The position numbers and the translations under genes were made by a program. 64,000 nucleotides of DNA, taken from contig NZ_CP098740.1 in NCBI RefSeq assembly GCF_026167665.1, positions 3,720,001 through 3,784,000 of the forward strand, in the 5' to 3' direction. This stretch comes from Streptomyces drozdowiczii (lineage in GTDB: Bacteria > Actinomycetota > Actinomycetes > Streptomycetales > Streptomycetaceae). Positions within the stretch are counted from its first letter, which is position 1. Each line of letters begins with the position of its first letter. The notes beneath the pieces are model-generated. The model saw only the letters and a list, made by a program, of their open reading frames with translations. It made no database searches and had not been told where the DNA came from. This document shows positions 53,369-62,263 of this stretch, in pieces.

Positions 53369-54513
53369 CCGAGGCGCTGCTCGACGCGGTGAGGCAGCGG
53401 CTCGCCTCCAGCGGCACTGCTCCGACCCCGGCCGGGGTCGCCGCCGCTCTGCGGGCGCAGGGGCGTCTGCTCGGTACGGCCGAAGTGCTCGGCCGTGCGG
53501 ACGAACTGCGAGGGGAGCTGATCGGCACCGGGGTGCTGGAGCCCCTCCTGGCCGACCCCGAGGTCACGGACGTTCTGGTGTCGGCGCCCGACCGGGTCTG
53601 GGTGGACCGGGGCGGTGGGCTCGAACTCACCGCGGTGACCTTCGCGGACGCCGCCGCGGTCCGCAGGCTGGCCCAGCGGCTCGCGGCCGTGGCGGGACGC
53701 CGGCTGGACGACGCCAGGCCCTGGGCGGACGCGAGACTGCCGGACGGCACCCGTATGCACGCGGTGCTTCCGCCGGTATCGGTCGGGTCTACGTGCCTTT
53801 CGTTGCGGGTGGTCAGGCCGCGGGCCTTCTCACTGGCGGAGCTGGTCGAGGCCGGGACGGTGCCGCCCGGAGGCGACCGGGTGCTGAGGGCCCTGGTGGA
53901 GGCGAAGGTCTCCTACCTGATCAGCGGCGGGACGGGGGCGGGGAAGACGACTCTGCTTTCGAGCCTGCTGGGGGCGGTCGGGAAACGCGAGCGGATCGTG
54001 CTCGCCGAGGACTCCGCAGAGCTGCGACCGGACCACCCGCATGTCGTACGGCTGGAGTCGCGGCCCGCGAATCAGGAGGGTGCCGGACGGGTCACCCTTC
54101 GGGATCTGGTGCGGCAAGCCCTGCGTATGCGTCCCGACCGGCTGGTGGTCGGTGAGGTACGAGGCAGCGAGGTGACCGAGCTCCTGGCCGCCCTCAATAC
54201 GGGACATGAAGGAGGCTCAGGAACTGTTCATGCCAATGCCGCCGGGCACGTCCCGGCACGGTTGGAGGCGCTCGGTACCGCGGCGGGGCTCGACCGGCTG
54301 GCGCTGCACAGCCAACTCGCGGCAGCTCTGTCGGTCGTGGTCCACCTCGTACGGGACCGGACGGGACGCAGGCGGATCGCGGACATCCATGTACTGGAGC
54401 GGGACGCGGCCGGGCTGGTGCTGACCGTCCCGGCGCTGCGGTGGGGCGCCGCGGGCTTTGAGCGGGAGCGCGGCTGGGAGCGGCTGCACCAGCTCATCGG
54501 GGGTGCGCTGTGA
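53365..54513 (+). CDS. tadA: TadA/CpaF-type secretion ATPase
   Basis: Cytosolic hexameric ATPase of 382 residues that powers pilus assembly. Walker [17 protein letters not shown] (near 194), the Asp box and Walker B region [18 protein letters not shown] (near 253) and the His box [13 protein letters not shown]. The start overlaps the ssd stop (ATGA) and the end overlaps tadB (GTGA). Confidence 0.93.
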   Translation: MTEALLDAVRQRLASSGTAPTPAGVAAALRAQGRLLGTAEVLGRADELRGELIGTGVLEPLLADPEVTDVLVSAPDRVWVDRGGGLELTAVTFADAAAVRRLAQRLAAVAGRRLDDARPWADARLPDGTRMHAVLPPVSVGSTCLSLRVVRPRAFSLAELVEAGTVPPGGDRVLRALVEAKVSYLISGGTGAGKTTLLSSLLGAVGKRERIVLAEDSAELRPDHPHVVRLESRPANQEGAGRVTLRDLVRQALRMRPDRLVVGEVRGSEVTELLAALNTGHEGGSGTVHANAAGHVPARLEALGTAAGLDRLALHSQLAAALSVVVHLVRDRTGRRRIADIHVLERDAAGLVLTVPALRWGAAGFERERGWERLHQLIGGAL

Positions 54514-55394
54514 CCGGCGGGACGGCGCACATCGGGATCCCGGACGTGGTGCACGCCGCGGCGCTGTGTGCGGCGATGGCGGCCTGGCTGGTGGTGATGG
54601 GACGTAGTCGGCCGCTGCGCAGGGCGCGCGTGCTACTGACCGACGGGGGCGAGCGGTCGTCGGCCGTGGAGAGGTGGTGCGGGGTCCGCAGCCGGATCGA
54701 GAAGCGGCTGAGAGGGAGGTGGGAGTGGCTGTGTCTCCCGGTGGCTTCGGTGCCGGCGGTGCTCGGGCAGTCCGTACTGCCGTTGATCGCGGGGGCCGCT
54801 GCCGTCCCCCTGGCGCGGAGATGGTTGCTGAGAAGGAGGGCCCGCAAGGAACAGGAGGCCCGGGCGAACGGGGTGGGGGACCTGTGCGGTGCGCTGGTCG
54901 GCGAGCTCAGGGCCGGTCGCGAGCCGGGGGAGGCGCTGCTCGTCGCGGTGCGCGGTACGGACGTGATGGGCGATGCCGGATTCCGGGTGTCGGCCGCCGC
55001 ACGGTTCGGGGGCGACGTGCCGCGAGCGCTCGTCCAGGCGGCGGGTGAACCGGGGCTGGAGGGACTGGCCGGGGTGGCAGCCTGCTGGCGGGTGTCGGTG
55101 GGCAGCGGGGCCGGGCTCGCGACGGGCCTGGGCCGACTGGAGAGTGCGTTGCGTGCCGAACGCCGGCAGCGGGACGAGCTGCGGGCGCAACTCGCGGGGG
55201 CATGGTCGACCGTCGTGGTGCTCGCCGTGCTCCCTGTTATCGCCCTGGTGCTCGGCGCCGCGCTGGGCGCCGACCCGTTGAGGGTGTTGCTGCACAGCAC
55301 CACCGGTCTGGTCTGTCTGGTGACCGGCGGCCTGCTGGAGGTGTGCGGGCTCTTCTGGGCTTCCAGGATCGTCCGGGCGGGAGAAGCCGGATGA
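54510..55394 (+). CDS. tadB: TadB-type inner-membrane platform protein
   Basis: 294 residues. Type II secretion F-domain with AGREPGEALLVAVRG, a C-terminal pair of helices (STVVVLAVLPVIALVLGAALG and STTGLVCLVTGGLLEVCGLFW) and an N-terminal helix (about 10-28). Forms the membrane platform with TadC. GTG start overlaps the tadA stop. Confidence 0.88.
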   Translation: MTGGTAHIGIPDVVHAAALCAAMAAWLVVMGRSRPLRRARVLLTDGGERSSAVERWCGVRSRIEKRLRGRWEWLCLPVASVPAVLGQSVLPLIAGAAAVPLARRWLLRRRARKEQEARANGVGDLCGALVGELRAGREPGEALLVAVRGTDVMGDAGFRVSAAARFGGDVPRALVQAAGEPGLEGLAGVAACWRVSVGSGAGLATGLGRLESALRAERRQRDELRAQLAGAWSTVVVLAVLPVIALVLGAALGADPLRVLLHSTTGLVCLVTGGLLEVCGLFWASRIVRAGEAG

Positions 55395-56230
55395 GCGCGT
55401 CGGCCGGAGGGAATGCCCAGGCGGCGGAAGCCATTGCGGTGGCGGTGTGTCTGTACGCGCGAGTGGTTCTCCCTTTGGCGCGGCGGCAGGCCGGTCGGCG
55501 GGTGCGGCGTCGGGGCGAGCGCCTTCTGGCGGTGGGGCCGGCGGTTTCCGGTGTCCGGATGGGGCCGTTGCGGTCCTCCCGGCCTCGGGTGGGCCATACG
55601 GTCTCCCTCGGCCCGCTCAGACAGTGGGTGGTGCTGTCGGCGGTCGTGCTGACCGGGTGGTTCCTCGTGGGCGGCCTGGCGGGATGGGTGGTTGGCCTGG
55701 CCACGGCCTGCGCCGCGCGGCGGTGGCAGCGGACGAGGCTCGGATACGCCTCGCGACTCGCCGCGGAGACCAAAGCCCGAATGGCGGAGGCCGCCCGCCA
55801 GCTGCCCATGGCGGCGGACCTGCTGGCGGCCTGCCTCTCCGCCGGTGCCGGTCCGGTGGAGGCGGCCGAGGCGGTGGGCGAGTCCCTGGGCGGTCCGGTG
55901 GGCGATCAGCTCGCCCGGACGGCTGCGGAGATCCGGCTCGGCGGAGACCCGGCCGTCGCGTGGGGGAGGTTCGGCGAGATACCGGGTGCCGCCGCCTTGG
56001 CCGGCTGCCTGGACCGGGCGGGCTCGTCCGGTGCGCCGGCGGCGGAGCCGGTGGCCCGGATCGCCGAGGCACTGCGGACCGAGCGGGCGAGGGCGGCCGT
56101 GGCGCGGGCGCAGCGGGCCGGCGTGATGGTCACCGCGCCTGTGGGGCTCTGCTTCCTCCCCGCGTTCCTGTCGGTCGGGGTGGCGCCCGTGGTGATCGGG
56201 CTGGCCGGGGGCCTGCTCCAGCCGGCGTAG
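55391..56230 (+). CDS. tadC: TadC-type inner-membrane platform protein
   Basis: 279 residues. Hydrophobic segment WVVLSAVVLTGWFLVGGLAGWVVGL (about 78-102), F-domain with LPMAADLLAACLSAGAGPVEAAEAVGE and a final pair of helices near 245-275. ATG 55391 overlaps the tadB stop (ATGA). The partner of TadB. Confidence 0.88.
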   Translation: MSASAGGNAQAAEAIAVAVCLYARVVLPLARRQAGRRVRRRGERLLAVGPAVSGVRMGPLRSSRPRVGHTVSLGPLRQWVVLSAVVLTGWFLVGGLAGWVVGLATACAARRWQRTRLGYASRLAAETKARMAEAARQLPMAADLLAACLSAGAGPVEAAEAVGESLGGPVGDQLARTAAEIRLGGDPAVAWGRFGEIPGAAALAGCLDRAGSSGAPAAEPVARIAEALRTERARAAVARAQRAGVMVTAPVGLCFLPAFLSVGVAPVVIGLAGGLLQPA

Positions 56231-56300
56231 TCCGGAAGGCGAAGACGTAAGAGCAGTTCAGTCGTGTCGTACGTAATCGATGTGTCGGGGGTTTGAAGTG

Positions 56301-56504
56301 ATGCGCAAGATCAAGAACTGGACGCGATCCGTGGTCCGTCTCGCACGGTCTCGGGCCGACAGCGGAATGACGACGTCGGAGTACGCGGTGGGCACGATCG
56401 CGGCCTGTGCGTTTGCCGCGGTGCTCTACAAGGTCGTCACCAGTGCCGCGGTGATGTCTCAGCTGCAGTCGCTGCTGAAGGGCGCGCTCGATGCGAAGTT
56501 CTGA
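56301..56504 (+). CDS. Flp/DUF4244-type pilin
   Basis: 67 residues. A basic leader precedes ADSGMTTSEYAVGTIAACAFAAVLYKVVTS. The sequence G-MTTSEYA resembles a class III prepilin cleavage site with Glu five residues after the cut, followed by a hydrophobic helix. This is probably the major Tad pilin. ATG 56301 is preferred over ATG 56280. About 70 bases after tadC. Confidence 0.85.
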   Translation: MRKIKNWTRSVVRLARSRADSGMTTSEYAVGTIAACAFAAVLYKVVTSAAVMSQLQSLLKGALDAKF

Positions 56505-56581
56505 GGCGGGCGCGGGGGCCGCCGGGGCGGCGGGTCCGCAGGTCGGTTCGGGCGGGGGAGAACGGGCGGCGCGGGGGCGCC

Positions 56582-56995
56582 GTGGCGGACGACAGGAGCT
56601 TCGGCGATCGGGGAGCGGTGACGGCGGAAGCCGCCATGGTGATCCCGGTGCTGACGCTGTTCGCTCTGGCCCTGCTGTGGGCGTTGATGGCTGCGTCGGC
56701 CCAGATTCGTTGCGTGGACGCGGCCCGGGCCGGGGCCCGTGCCGCGGCCCGTTCGGAGCCCGCTCCCCAGGTGCGGGAAGCCGCTCTCTCCGCCGCGCCC
56801 GGCGGGGCTTCGGTCGAGGTGGAGCGGGCCGGACAGCTGTGGCGGGTGACGGTGACCGCTCCGACGCCCGGGCCCGGGCGCCTCTCCGTGAGGCTGAGAG
56901 CGGAGGCAGCGGCCGCGGCTGAGGATGCGCCGGTGCCTGACGCGGCGGCTGCCGCGGGGGCGCCGAATCCGGCGGCGGAAGGGGGCGGTCGGTGA
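56582..56995 (+). CDS. TadE-like pseudopilin
   Basis: 137 residues. DRGAVTAEAAMVIPVLTLFALALLWALM (about 9-36) is the TadE transmembrane segment with the conserved Glu in TAEAA. The rest is a small external domain, DAARAGARAAARSEP and VTVTAPTPGPGRLSVRL. GTG 56582; its stop overlaps the next gene (GTGA). Confidence 0.85.
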   Translation: MADDRSFGDRGAVTAEAAMVIPVLTLFALALLWALMAASAQIRCVDAARAGARAAARSEPAPQVREAALSAAPGGASVEVERAGQLWRVTVTAPTPGPGRLSVRLRAEAAAAAEDAPVPDAAAAAGAPNPAAEGGGR

Positions 56996-58095
56996 CGGGA
57001 CGGGGCCGTTGCCGGTGGGGTGGGGCCTCGGCGCGGTGGCGAGGGCGGTGTCGGATGTCGGTGGGGGATCAGGGGATGGCGACCGTTTGGGCGGCGGTGA
57101 CCACGGCGACACTGTGCACCGTGTTCGCGGTGGTCCTGGCGCTCGGGCAGGCGGTGGCCGCCCGGCACCGGGCCGGGGGCGCGGCCGATCTGGCGGCGCT
57201 GGCGGCGGCGGACCGGGCGCTCGAAGGCGTGGAGCCGGCCTGCGCGTCGGCCGAGGAGGTGGCCAGGGCGCAGGGGGCGGAGGTGGTGCGGTGCGCGGTG
57301 CTGGGAGAGGTCGCCGATGTGACGGCCCGGGTGCGGTTCGGGCCGTACGCGCCGGAGGTCAGGTCCCGGGCGGGGCCGGCGGGGGAGGCTCCGTCGGGCG
57401 GTCCGCCGGTCCGGGCGGGCCGGGATCAGCGGGGCGGCCCGGACCGGATCGGCCGGGCGGCCCGGGCCCCCGCCGTAGCGCCCGCGTCGTCGTCCTTGCC
57501 CAGCCCGCTCGGCGCTCAGCCCAGCCCGCTCGGCGCTCCGCCCGGGCCGTCGGTCTCGCCCGCCCCGTCCGGCGCGGAGCGCAGGAGTTCCGTGAGGAGG
57601 CGGACGGCGCCTCGTTTGTGCAAGGGGTCGTTGCCGTTGCCGCACTTGGGGGACTGGATGCAGGACGGACAGCCCGCGTCGCACTCGCAGGACGCGATGG
57701 CCAGGCGCGTGGCCGACAGCCACTCGCGGGCGGTGTGGAAGGCGCGCTCGGCGAATCCGGCGCCGCCCGGGTGGCCGTCGTACACGAAGACCGTGGGCAG
57801 CAGGGTGTCGGGGTGCAGCGGGACGGACACCCCGCCGATGTCCCAGCGGTCGCAGGTGGCGAAGAGGGGCAGCATGCCGATCGAGGCGTGCTCGGCGGCG
57901 TGGAGCGCGCCGCCGAGGATCTCCGGGTTGATCCGGGCCGCGTCGAGCTGGTCCTCGGTCACCGTCCACCAGACGGCGCGGGTGCGCAGGGTGCGGGGCG
58001 GCAGGTCCAGCTTGGTCTCGCCGAGCACCTCGCCGGTGATCAGCCTGCGGCGGAGGAAGGAGACGACCTGGTTGGTGACCTCGACGGACCCGTAG
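56992..58095 (+). CDS. TadE/TadG-like (Rv3654c-type) protein, 3' end doubtful
   Basis: As read the frame has 367 codons, but only the first 140 or so are credible. SVGDQGMATVWAAVTTATLCTVFAVVLALGQAVA (about 23-56) is a TadE-type helix, followed by RAGGAADLAALAAADRALEG and AEEVARAQGAEVVRCAVLGEV. From about 57420 the codons are antisense to the helicase gene and of poor quality, and the normal stop seems missing, possibly through another lost base. The GTG start couples to the TadE gene. Confidence 0.7.
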   Translation: MTGRGRCRWGGASARWRGRCRMSVGDQGMATVWAAVTTATLCTVFAVVLALGQAVAARHRAGGAADLAALAAADRALEGVEPACASAEEVARAQGAEVVRCAVLGEVADVTARVRFGPYAPEVRSRAGPAGEAPSGGPPVRAGRDQRGGPDRIGRAARAPAVAPASSSLPSPLGAQPSPLGAPPGPSVSPAPSGAERRSSVRRRTAPRLCKGSLPLPHLGDWMQDGQPASHSQDAMARRVADSHSRAVWKARSANPAPPGWPSYTKTVGSRVSGCSGTDTPPMSQRSQVAKRGSMPIEACSAAWSAPPRISGLIRAASSWSSVTVHQTARVRRVRGGRSSLVSPSTSPVISLRRRKETTWLVTSTDP

Positions 58096-60013
58096 CAGAG
58101 GCGGCCGTCCCCCCAGGGGATCTCGGTGTCGGTGTCCAGGACGGCGATGGAGGTGGTGTCGCGGGCGGTGGTCGAGTACGGCGGGTCGGCCTGTTCGACC
58201 AGGGCCACGGAGTCCTCCAGGTCCAGTTTGCGGACCAGGTAGGAGCGGCCCTGGTGGAGGTGGACGGCGCCCTCGTGCACGGCGCTGTGGGCGGCGGACT
58301 CGTCCACGGTGCCCAGCAGCCGGCCGGTGCCCTCCTCGACGATCTGGACGGGGCGGCCGCCCTCGCCCCGGATGTCGGTGAGGTCGGCGGCCCGCTCGCG
58401 CCGGGTCCAGTGCCAGCCCGAGGGCCGTTTGCGGAGCAGTCTGGCGGTCTCGAGCTGGGGGAGGAGCCCGGGCGCGGTCGGGCCGAAGAGCTGGAGGTCG
58501 TTCTCGGTGAGCGGAAGCTCCGCGGCGGCGGCGCAGAGGTGGGGGGCGAGGACGTACGGGTTGTCCGGGTCCAGGACGGTCGACTCCACGGGCTGCTCGA
58601 ACAGGGCCTCGGGGTGGTGGACGAGGAAGGTGTCCAGCGGATCGTCGCGGGCCACCAGGATGGCGAGGGCGCCCTGACCCGCCCGTCCGGCCCGGCCCGC
58701 CTGCTGCCAGAGGGACGCCCTCGTTCCCGGGTAGCCGGATATGACGACGGCGTCCAGCCCGGAGACGTCGATGCCCAGTTCCAGGGCGGTGGTGGCGGCG
58801 AGGCCCAGGAGGTTGCCGGAGTGCAGGGCGCGTTCCAGGGCGCGGCGTTCCTCGGGGAGGTACCCCCCGCGGTAGGCGGCGACCCGGGAGGGCAGGGTGC
58901 GGTCGACCTCGGCGAGGCGTTCCTTGGCGATGACGGAGATCAGCTCGGCGCCGCGCCGGGACCGTACGAAGGCGACCGAGCGGACGCCCTGGACGGTGAG
59001 GTCGGTGAGCAGGTCGGCGGTCTCGGCCGTGGCGGTACGGCGTACGGGGGCACCCTTCTCGCCGTGCAGCTCGGTCAGCGGGGGTTCCCACAGGGCGAAG
59101 ACCAGTTCGCCGCGCGGGGAGGCGTCGTCGGCCACCTCCGTGACGGGGAGGCCGGTGAGGCGGCCGGCCGCGAGGGCGGGCTCGGCGGAGGTGGCGGACG
59201 CGAGGAGGAAGACGGGATCGGAGCCGTAACGGGCGCAGAGGCGGCGGAGCCGGCGCATCACCTGGGCGACGTGGGAGCCGAAGACGCCCCGGTAGGTGTG
59301 GCACTCGTCGATGACGACGTAGCGCAGGGAGCGCAGGAAGGAGGACCAGCGGGGGTGTGACGGGAGGATGCCCCGGTGCAGCATGTCGGGGTTGGTGAGG
59401 ACGTAGTTGGCGTACTGGCGCACCCACTCGCGTTCCTCGACCGGCGTGTCGCCGTCGAAGACGGCGGGCCGGATGCCGTTGCCCAGCGGGGCGGCCAGCG
59501 TCTTGACCGAGCGTCGCTGGTCGGCGGCCAGCGCCTTCGTGGGGAGAGGTAGAGAGCGGTGGCGCCGCGCCCGTTCGGGGCCTCGGAGCCGTCCAGGAGG
59601 GCGCTGAGGACCGGGGCGAGGTAGGCCAGGGACTTGCCGGACGCCGTTCCGGTGGCGATCACGACGGACGTGCCGTCCAGTGCGTGCTCCGCGGCGGCCG
59701 TCTGATGGGCCCAGGGGTGGTCGATGCCTGCCTTCTGGATGGCGGCGATCACTTCCGGACGGATGCGGTCGGGCCAGACTGCATGGGTTCCCGTACGAGG
59801 GGGCAAGTGCTCCGTATGAGTGATGCGCGCGGACCGGCCCGCCCCTGCGGCGAGCCGGTCGAGGACCATGTCGGGAGAGGGGCGGGAGCCCCCACTCCCC
59901 GGGGGTCGACTGGGGCGTTGATTCTTGGCCATCGGCACCGAGTGTGTCACTGGCGAGGCGGACAATGGTCCGAAGGCGTCGTGCATGGCTGCCGGTAAGT
60001 GATTGAATGCCAT
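57516..60013 (-). pseudogene. DEAD/DEAH helicase with DUF1998 domain, frameshifted
   Basis: Large helicase (about 830 residues if repaired) similar to RecQ/Hrq1-type proteins. The first part, from ATG 60013 (MAFNHLPAAMHDAF), has the Q-like motif and Walker A ATGTASGKSLAYLAP, then loses frame after LYLSP. The second part carries VRQYANYVLTNPD, VVIDECHTYRG, helicase motifs GLAATTALELGIDVSG and QAGRAGRAGQ, and a C-terminal DUF1998 region with GHPGGAGF and a Cys4 site CECDAGCPSC ... KCGNGN. One added base at the G-run 59541-59544 restores TKALAADQRRSVKTLA. Sequencing error is likely. Confidence 0.88.
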
Positions 60014-60091
60014 CGCGGCTGGCGATCCGTCCCCCGGCTCCGTCGGGGAGACCGAGGGGCGACCGCTCGATAGCAAGGTGCTGGAGGATCC

Positions 60092-60445
60092 GTGGACCTG
60101 TCCTTGTCGACTCGCAATGTGTCCGGCCCTGGTGGCGACCGTACGGTCGTCGAGGTCGGTGGCGAGATTGATGTGTATACCGCGCCCAAGCTGCGCGAGC
60201 AGTTGGTCGAGTTGGTGAATGACGGCAGCTACCACCTGGTTGTCGACATGGAAGGCGTCGACTTCCTCGACTCCACCGGCCTCGGCGTGCTCGTGGGCGG
60301 CCTGAAGCGGGTGCGTGCCCATGAGGGCTCGCTGCGCCTGGTGTGCAACCAGGAGCGCATTCTCAAGATTTTCCGGATCACCGGTCTGACCAAGGTGTTC
60401 CCGATTCACACCACGGTCGACGAGGCCGTCGCGGCCACCGACTGA
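60092..60445 (+). CDS. bldG: anti-sigma factor antagonist BldG
   Basis: STAS-domain protein of 117 residues with the phosphorylation motif [12 protein letters not shown] (Ser61). The sequence [20 protein letters not shown] and [17 protein letters not shown] match BldG of Streptomyces, needed for aerial mycelium and antibiotic production. GTG 60092 has GGAGG at four bases. It is followed by its anti-sigma partner. Compared with the 113-residue S. coelicolor protein as I recall it, there are four extra residues near position 10. Confidence 0.97.
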   Translation: MDLSLSTRNVSGPGGDRTVVEVGGEIDVYTAPKLREQLVELVNDGSYHLVVDMEGVDFLDSTGLGVLVGGLKRVRAHEGSLRLVCNQERILKIFRITGLTKVFPIHTTVDEAVAATD

Positions 60446-60749
60446 CCTCCGGTCCGGCGCCGGGCCGGTTCGTGCCGGTCCGGCGGTGGCCGGCCTGCGG
60501 CGGCTCCCCCGGGAGTCCGCCGGGGCGGCGGTGTTCGTCCCGCCGCGGTCGGCGGGGTGCGCCCGGGCTGCCGGGATCACCCGGTCGGCGGCCCGGGGCC
60601 GATTTATTTGTCAGCCGTATTCGTCAGCCGCCCGATCCGTCCGGGAGAGACCGCTTGGCGCCGGGAGCCAGGGCCCGCAGAGGGAACCGGGGCTTCGGGC
60701 CGCGCGGCCTGTCCCCGGCATGCACATACGTACGTTCGAGGGGGATCGC
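60446..60749. other. bldG to anti-sigma spacer, 304 bases
   Basis: GC-rich spacer with one AT-rich stretch near 60600-60625. No gene is evident. It could contain a separate promoter for the downstream anti-sigma gene and post-transcriptional sites. No perfect hairpin was noticed. Confidence 0.4.
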
Positions 60750-61208
60750 ATGGCCACCGTTGAACTCCGCTTCAGCGCCCAGCCCGAACACGTCAGGACC
60801 GCCCGTCTCGTGGCGGCGGCCGTGGCGCGCAGGGCCGGAGTCGACGAGGCCGTGCTCGACGAGGTCCGCCTCGCCGTGGGCGAGGCGTGCAGCCGCGCCG
60901 TCGGCCTGCACCGCAGCCACGGCATCACCGCTCCTGTCACGGTCCGCCTGATCGAGGAGGAGAAGACCTTCGCCATCGAGGTGGGGGACGAGGTGCCGGG
61001 CCCCGGCGCCGACGGCTCCGTTCCCGGTGGTGTCTCCGGGCGACGCGGCGGAGGGCTCGATGAACCCGAGCCCGAAGCGGACGACGAGGACGAGATGGGC
61101 CTCGCGGTCATCAGTGGCCTCGTGGACGACGTGGAGGTCAGGTCCGGTGCGGATGGCGGAGTCATCCGGATGAGCTGGCCGAAGACGCCGGTCGCCGTCC
61201 TTCCCTGA
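60750..61208 (+). CDS. HATPase-type anti-sigma factor, BldG partner
   Basis: 152 residues of the SpoIIAB/RsbW type. The N-box region reads DEVRLAVGEACSRAVGLH, where the Mg-binding Asn of the usual ExxxN is Arg. The later D/G box is EMGLAVISGLVDDVEV. Between them sits a 30-residue acidic insert. Binds BldG and probably a sigma factor. ATG 60750 follows GAGGGGGA; an earlier ATG at 60720 is less likely. Kinase activity could be reduced by the missing Asn. Confidence 0.9.
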   Translation: MATVELRFSAQPEHVRTARLVAAAVARRAGVDEAVLDEVRLAVGEACSRAVGLHRSHGITAPVTVRLIEEEKTFAIEVGDEVPGPGADGSVPGGVSGRRGGGLDEPEPEADDEDEMGLAVISGLVDDVEVRSGADGGVIRMSWPKTPVAVLP

Positions 61209-61477
61209 GCGGTGCCGATGCGCGTCGTGAGCGATGCGTGATCAGTTCCCCTTCCGGCGTGGCCTTCTGACGCCACATCTGGTCGGCCCCTTCTCGCCCG
61301 AGTGAGGAATCGCTCGCGTGTTCCCCCTTGGTGAGGGCTGTCCGGGTGAGTTGCGTATCCCTCATTTCCCTTGGTGCAAATGGCTGCAAAAGCCCCCTTA
61401 CCGGGCGCCTGGCACCCGGATGGAGGGCGTTCGGCGTGTAAGTTCCGGGGCCGAGAGCCTTGGAAGGGACCAAACCG

Positions 61478-62134
61478 GTGAACAAGAAGCTTGCAGCCGC
61501 GCTGTCCGGCGGTGCGGTACTCGTACTGGCACTGTCGGGCTGCAGCGACGACAGCGACGACAAGGTGAACGACTGGGCGAAGAAGGTCTGCGACCAGGTT
61601 CAGCCGCAGCTGCAGAAGATCGCGAACGCCAACGCGTCCATCCAGCAGCAGACCTCCGACAACAGCAAGCCCGCGGACGTCCAGAAGACCGACTCCGAAG
61701 CCTTCCAGCAGATCTCGCAGGCGTACAAGGCACTGGGATCGGCCGTCGATTCGGCGGGTCCGCCGCCGGTGGACGACGGAGAGACCACGCAGAAGGAGGC
61801 CGTGAAGGAACTGAACGCCTCCTCCGCGGCCTACGCGAAGCTCCAGAAGAAGGTCGACGATCTGGAGACGAAGGACCAGGGCAAGTTCGCCGACGGCCTC
61901 AAGGGCGTCGCGGAGGAGCTGAACAAGATCAGCACCAACGGTGACCAGGCGCTGCAGAAGTTGCAGTCCGGCGATGTCGGCACCGCGATGGCCAAGCAGG
62001 AGGGGTGCCAGAAGCCGACCGCCTCGGCGTCTCCCTCGGGCGGCTCGTCGGACGACTCCGAGCCCTCCGCCAAGCCTTCGACCGAGCCGTCGAAGGAAGC
62101 GTCTCCCTCCGCGTCCGCCGACAAGAAGGCGTAA
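61478..62134 (+). CDS. small secreted lipoprotein
   Basis: 218 residues with a lipoprotein signal (VLVLALSGC, Cys near 22). The mature part is mainly helical (VNDWAKKVCDQVQPQLQKI, KELNASSAAYAKLQKKVDDL) and includes two Cys that could pair (KKVCDQ and EGCQKP), then a Ser/Pro/Lys/Glu-rich tail. Function unknown; conserved downstream of the bldG locus as I recall. GTG 61478 follows GGAAGGG. Confidence 0.85.
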   Translation: MNKKLAAALSGGAVLVLALSGCSDDSDDKVNDWAKKVCDQVQPQLQKIANANASIQQQTSDNSKPADVQKTDSEAFQQISQAYKALGSAVDSAGPPPVDDGETTQKEAVKELNASSAAYAKLQKKVDDLETKDQGKFADGLKGVAEELNKISTNGDQALQKLQSGDVGTAMAKQEGCQKPTASASPSGGSSDDSEPSAKPSTEPSKEASPSASADKKA

Positions 62135-62263
62135 CCGGGCGGTCGGCGTCACGGCCCGCGCAGAACGTACGGAAACCGGGTGAGCGGCCCGGCCACCCCG
62201 GGGATGCCCGGTGCGGTGGCCGGGTCGCTGCCGTTGTCAGTGGGAGCCGTCACAATGGGGCTC

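Noticed and set aside
57055..57480. Shorter TadE-like gene starting at ATG 57055
   Set aside because: GTG 56992 overlaps the upstream stop and fits the coupling pattern of the operon, although the shorter start remains possible.
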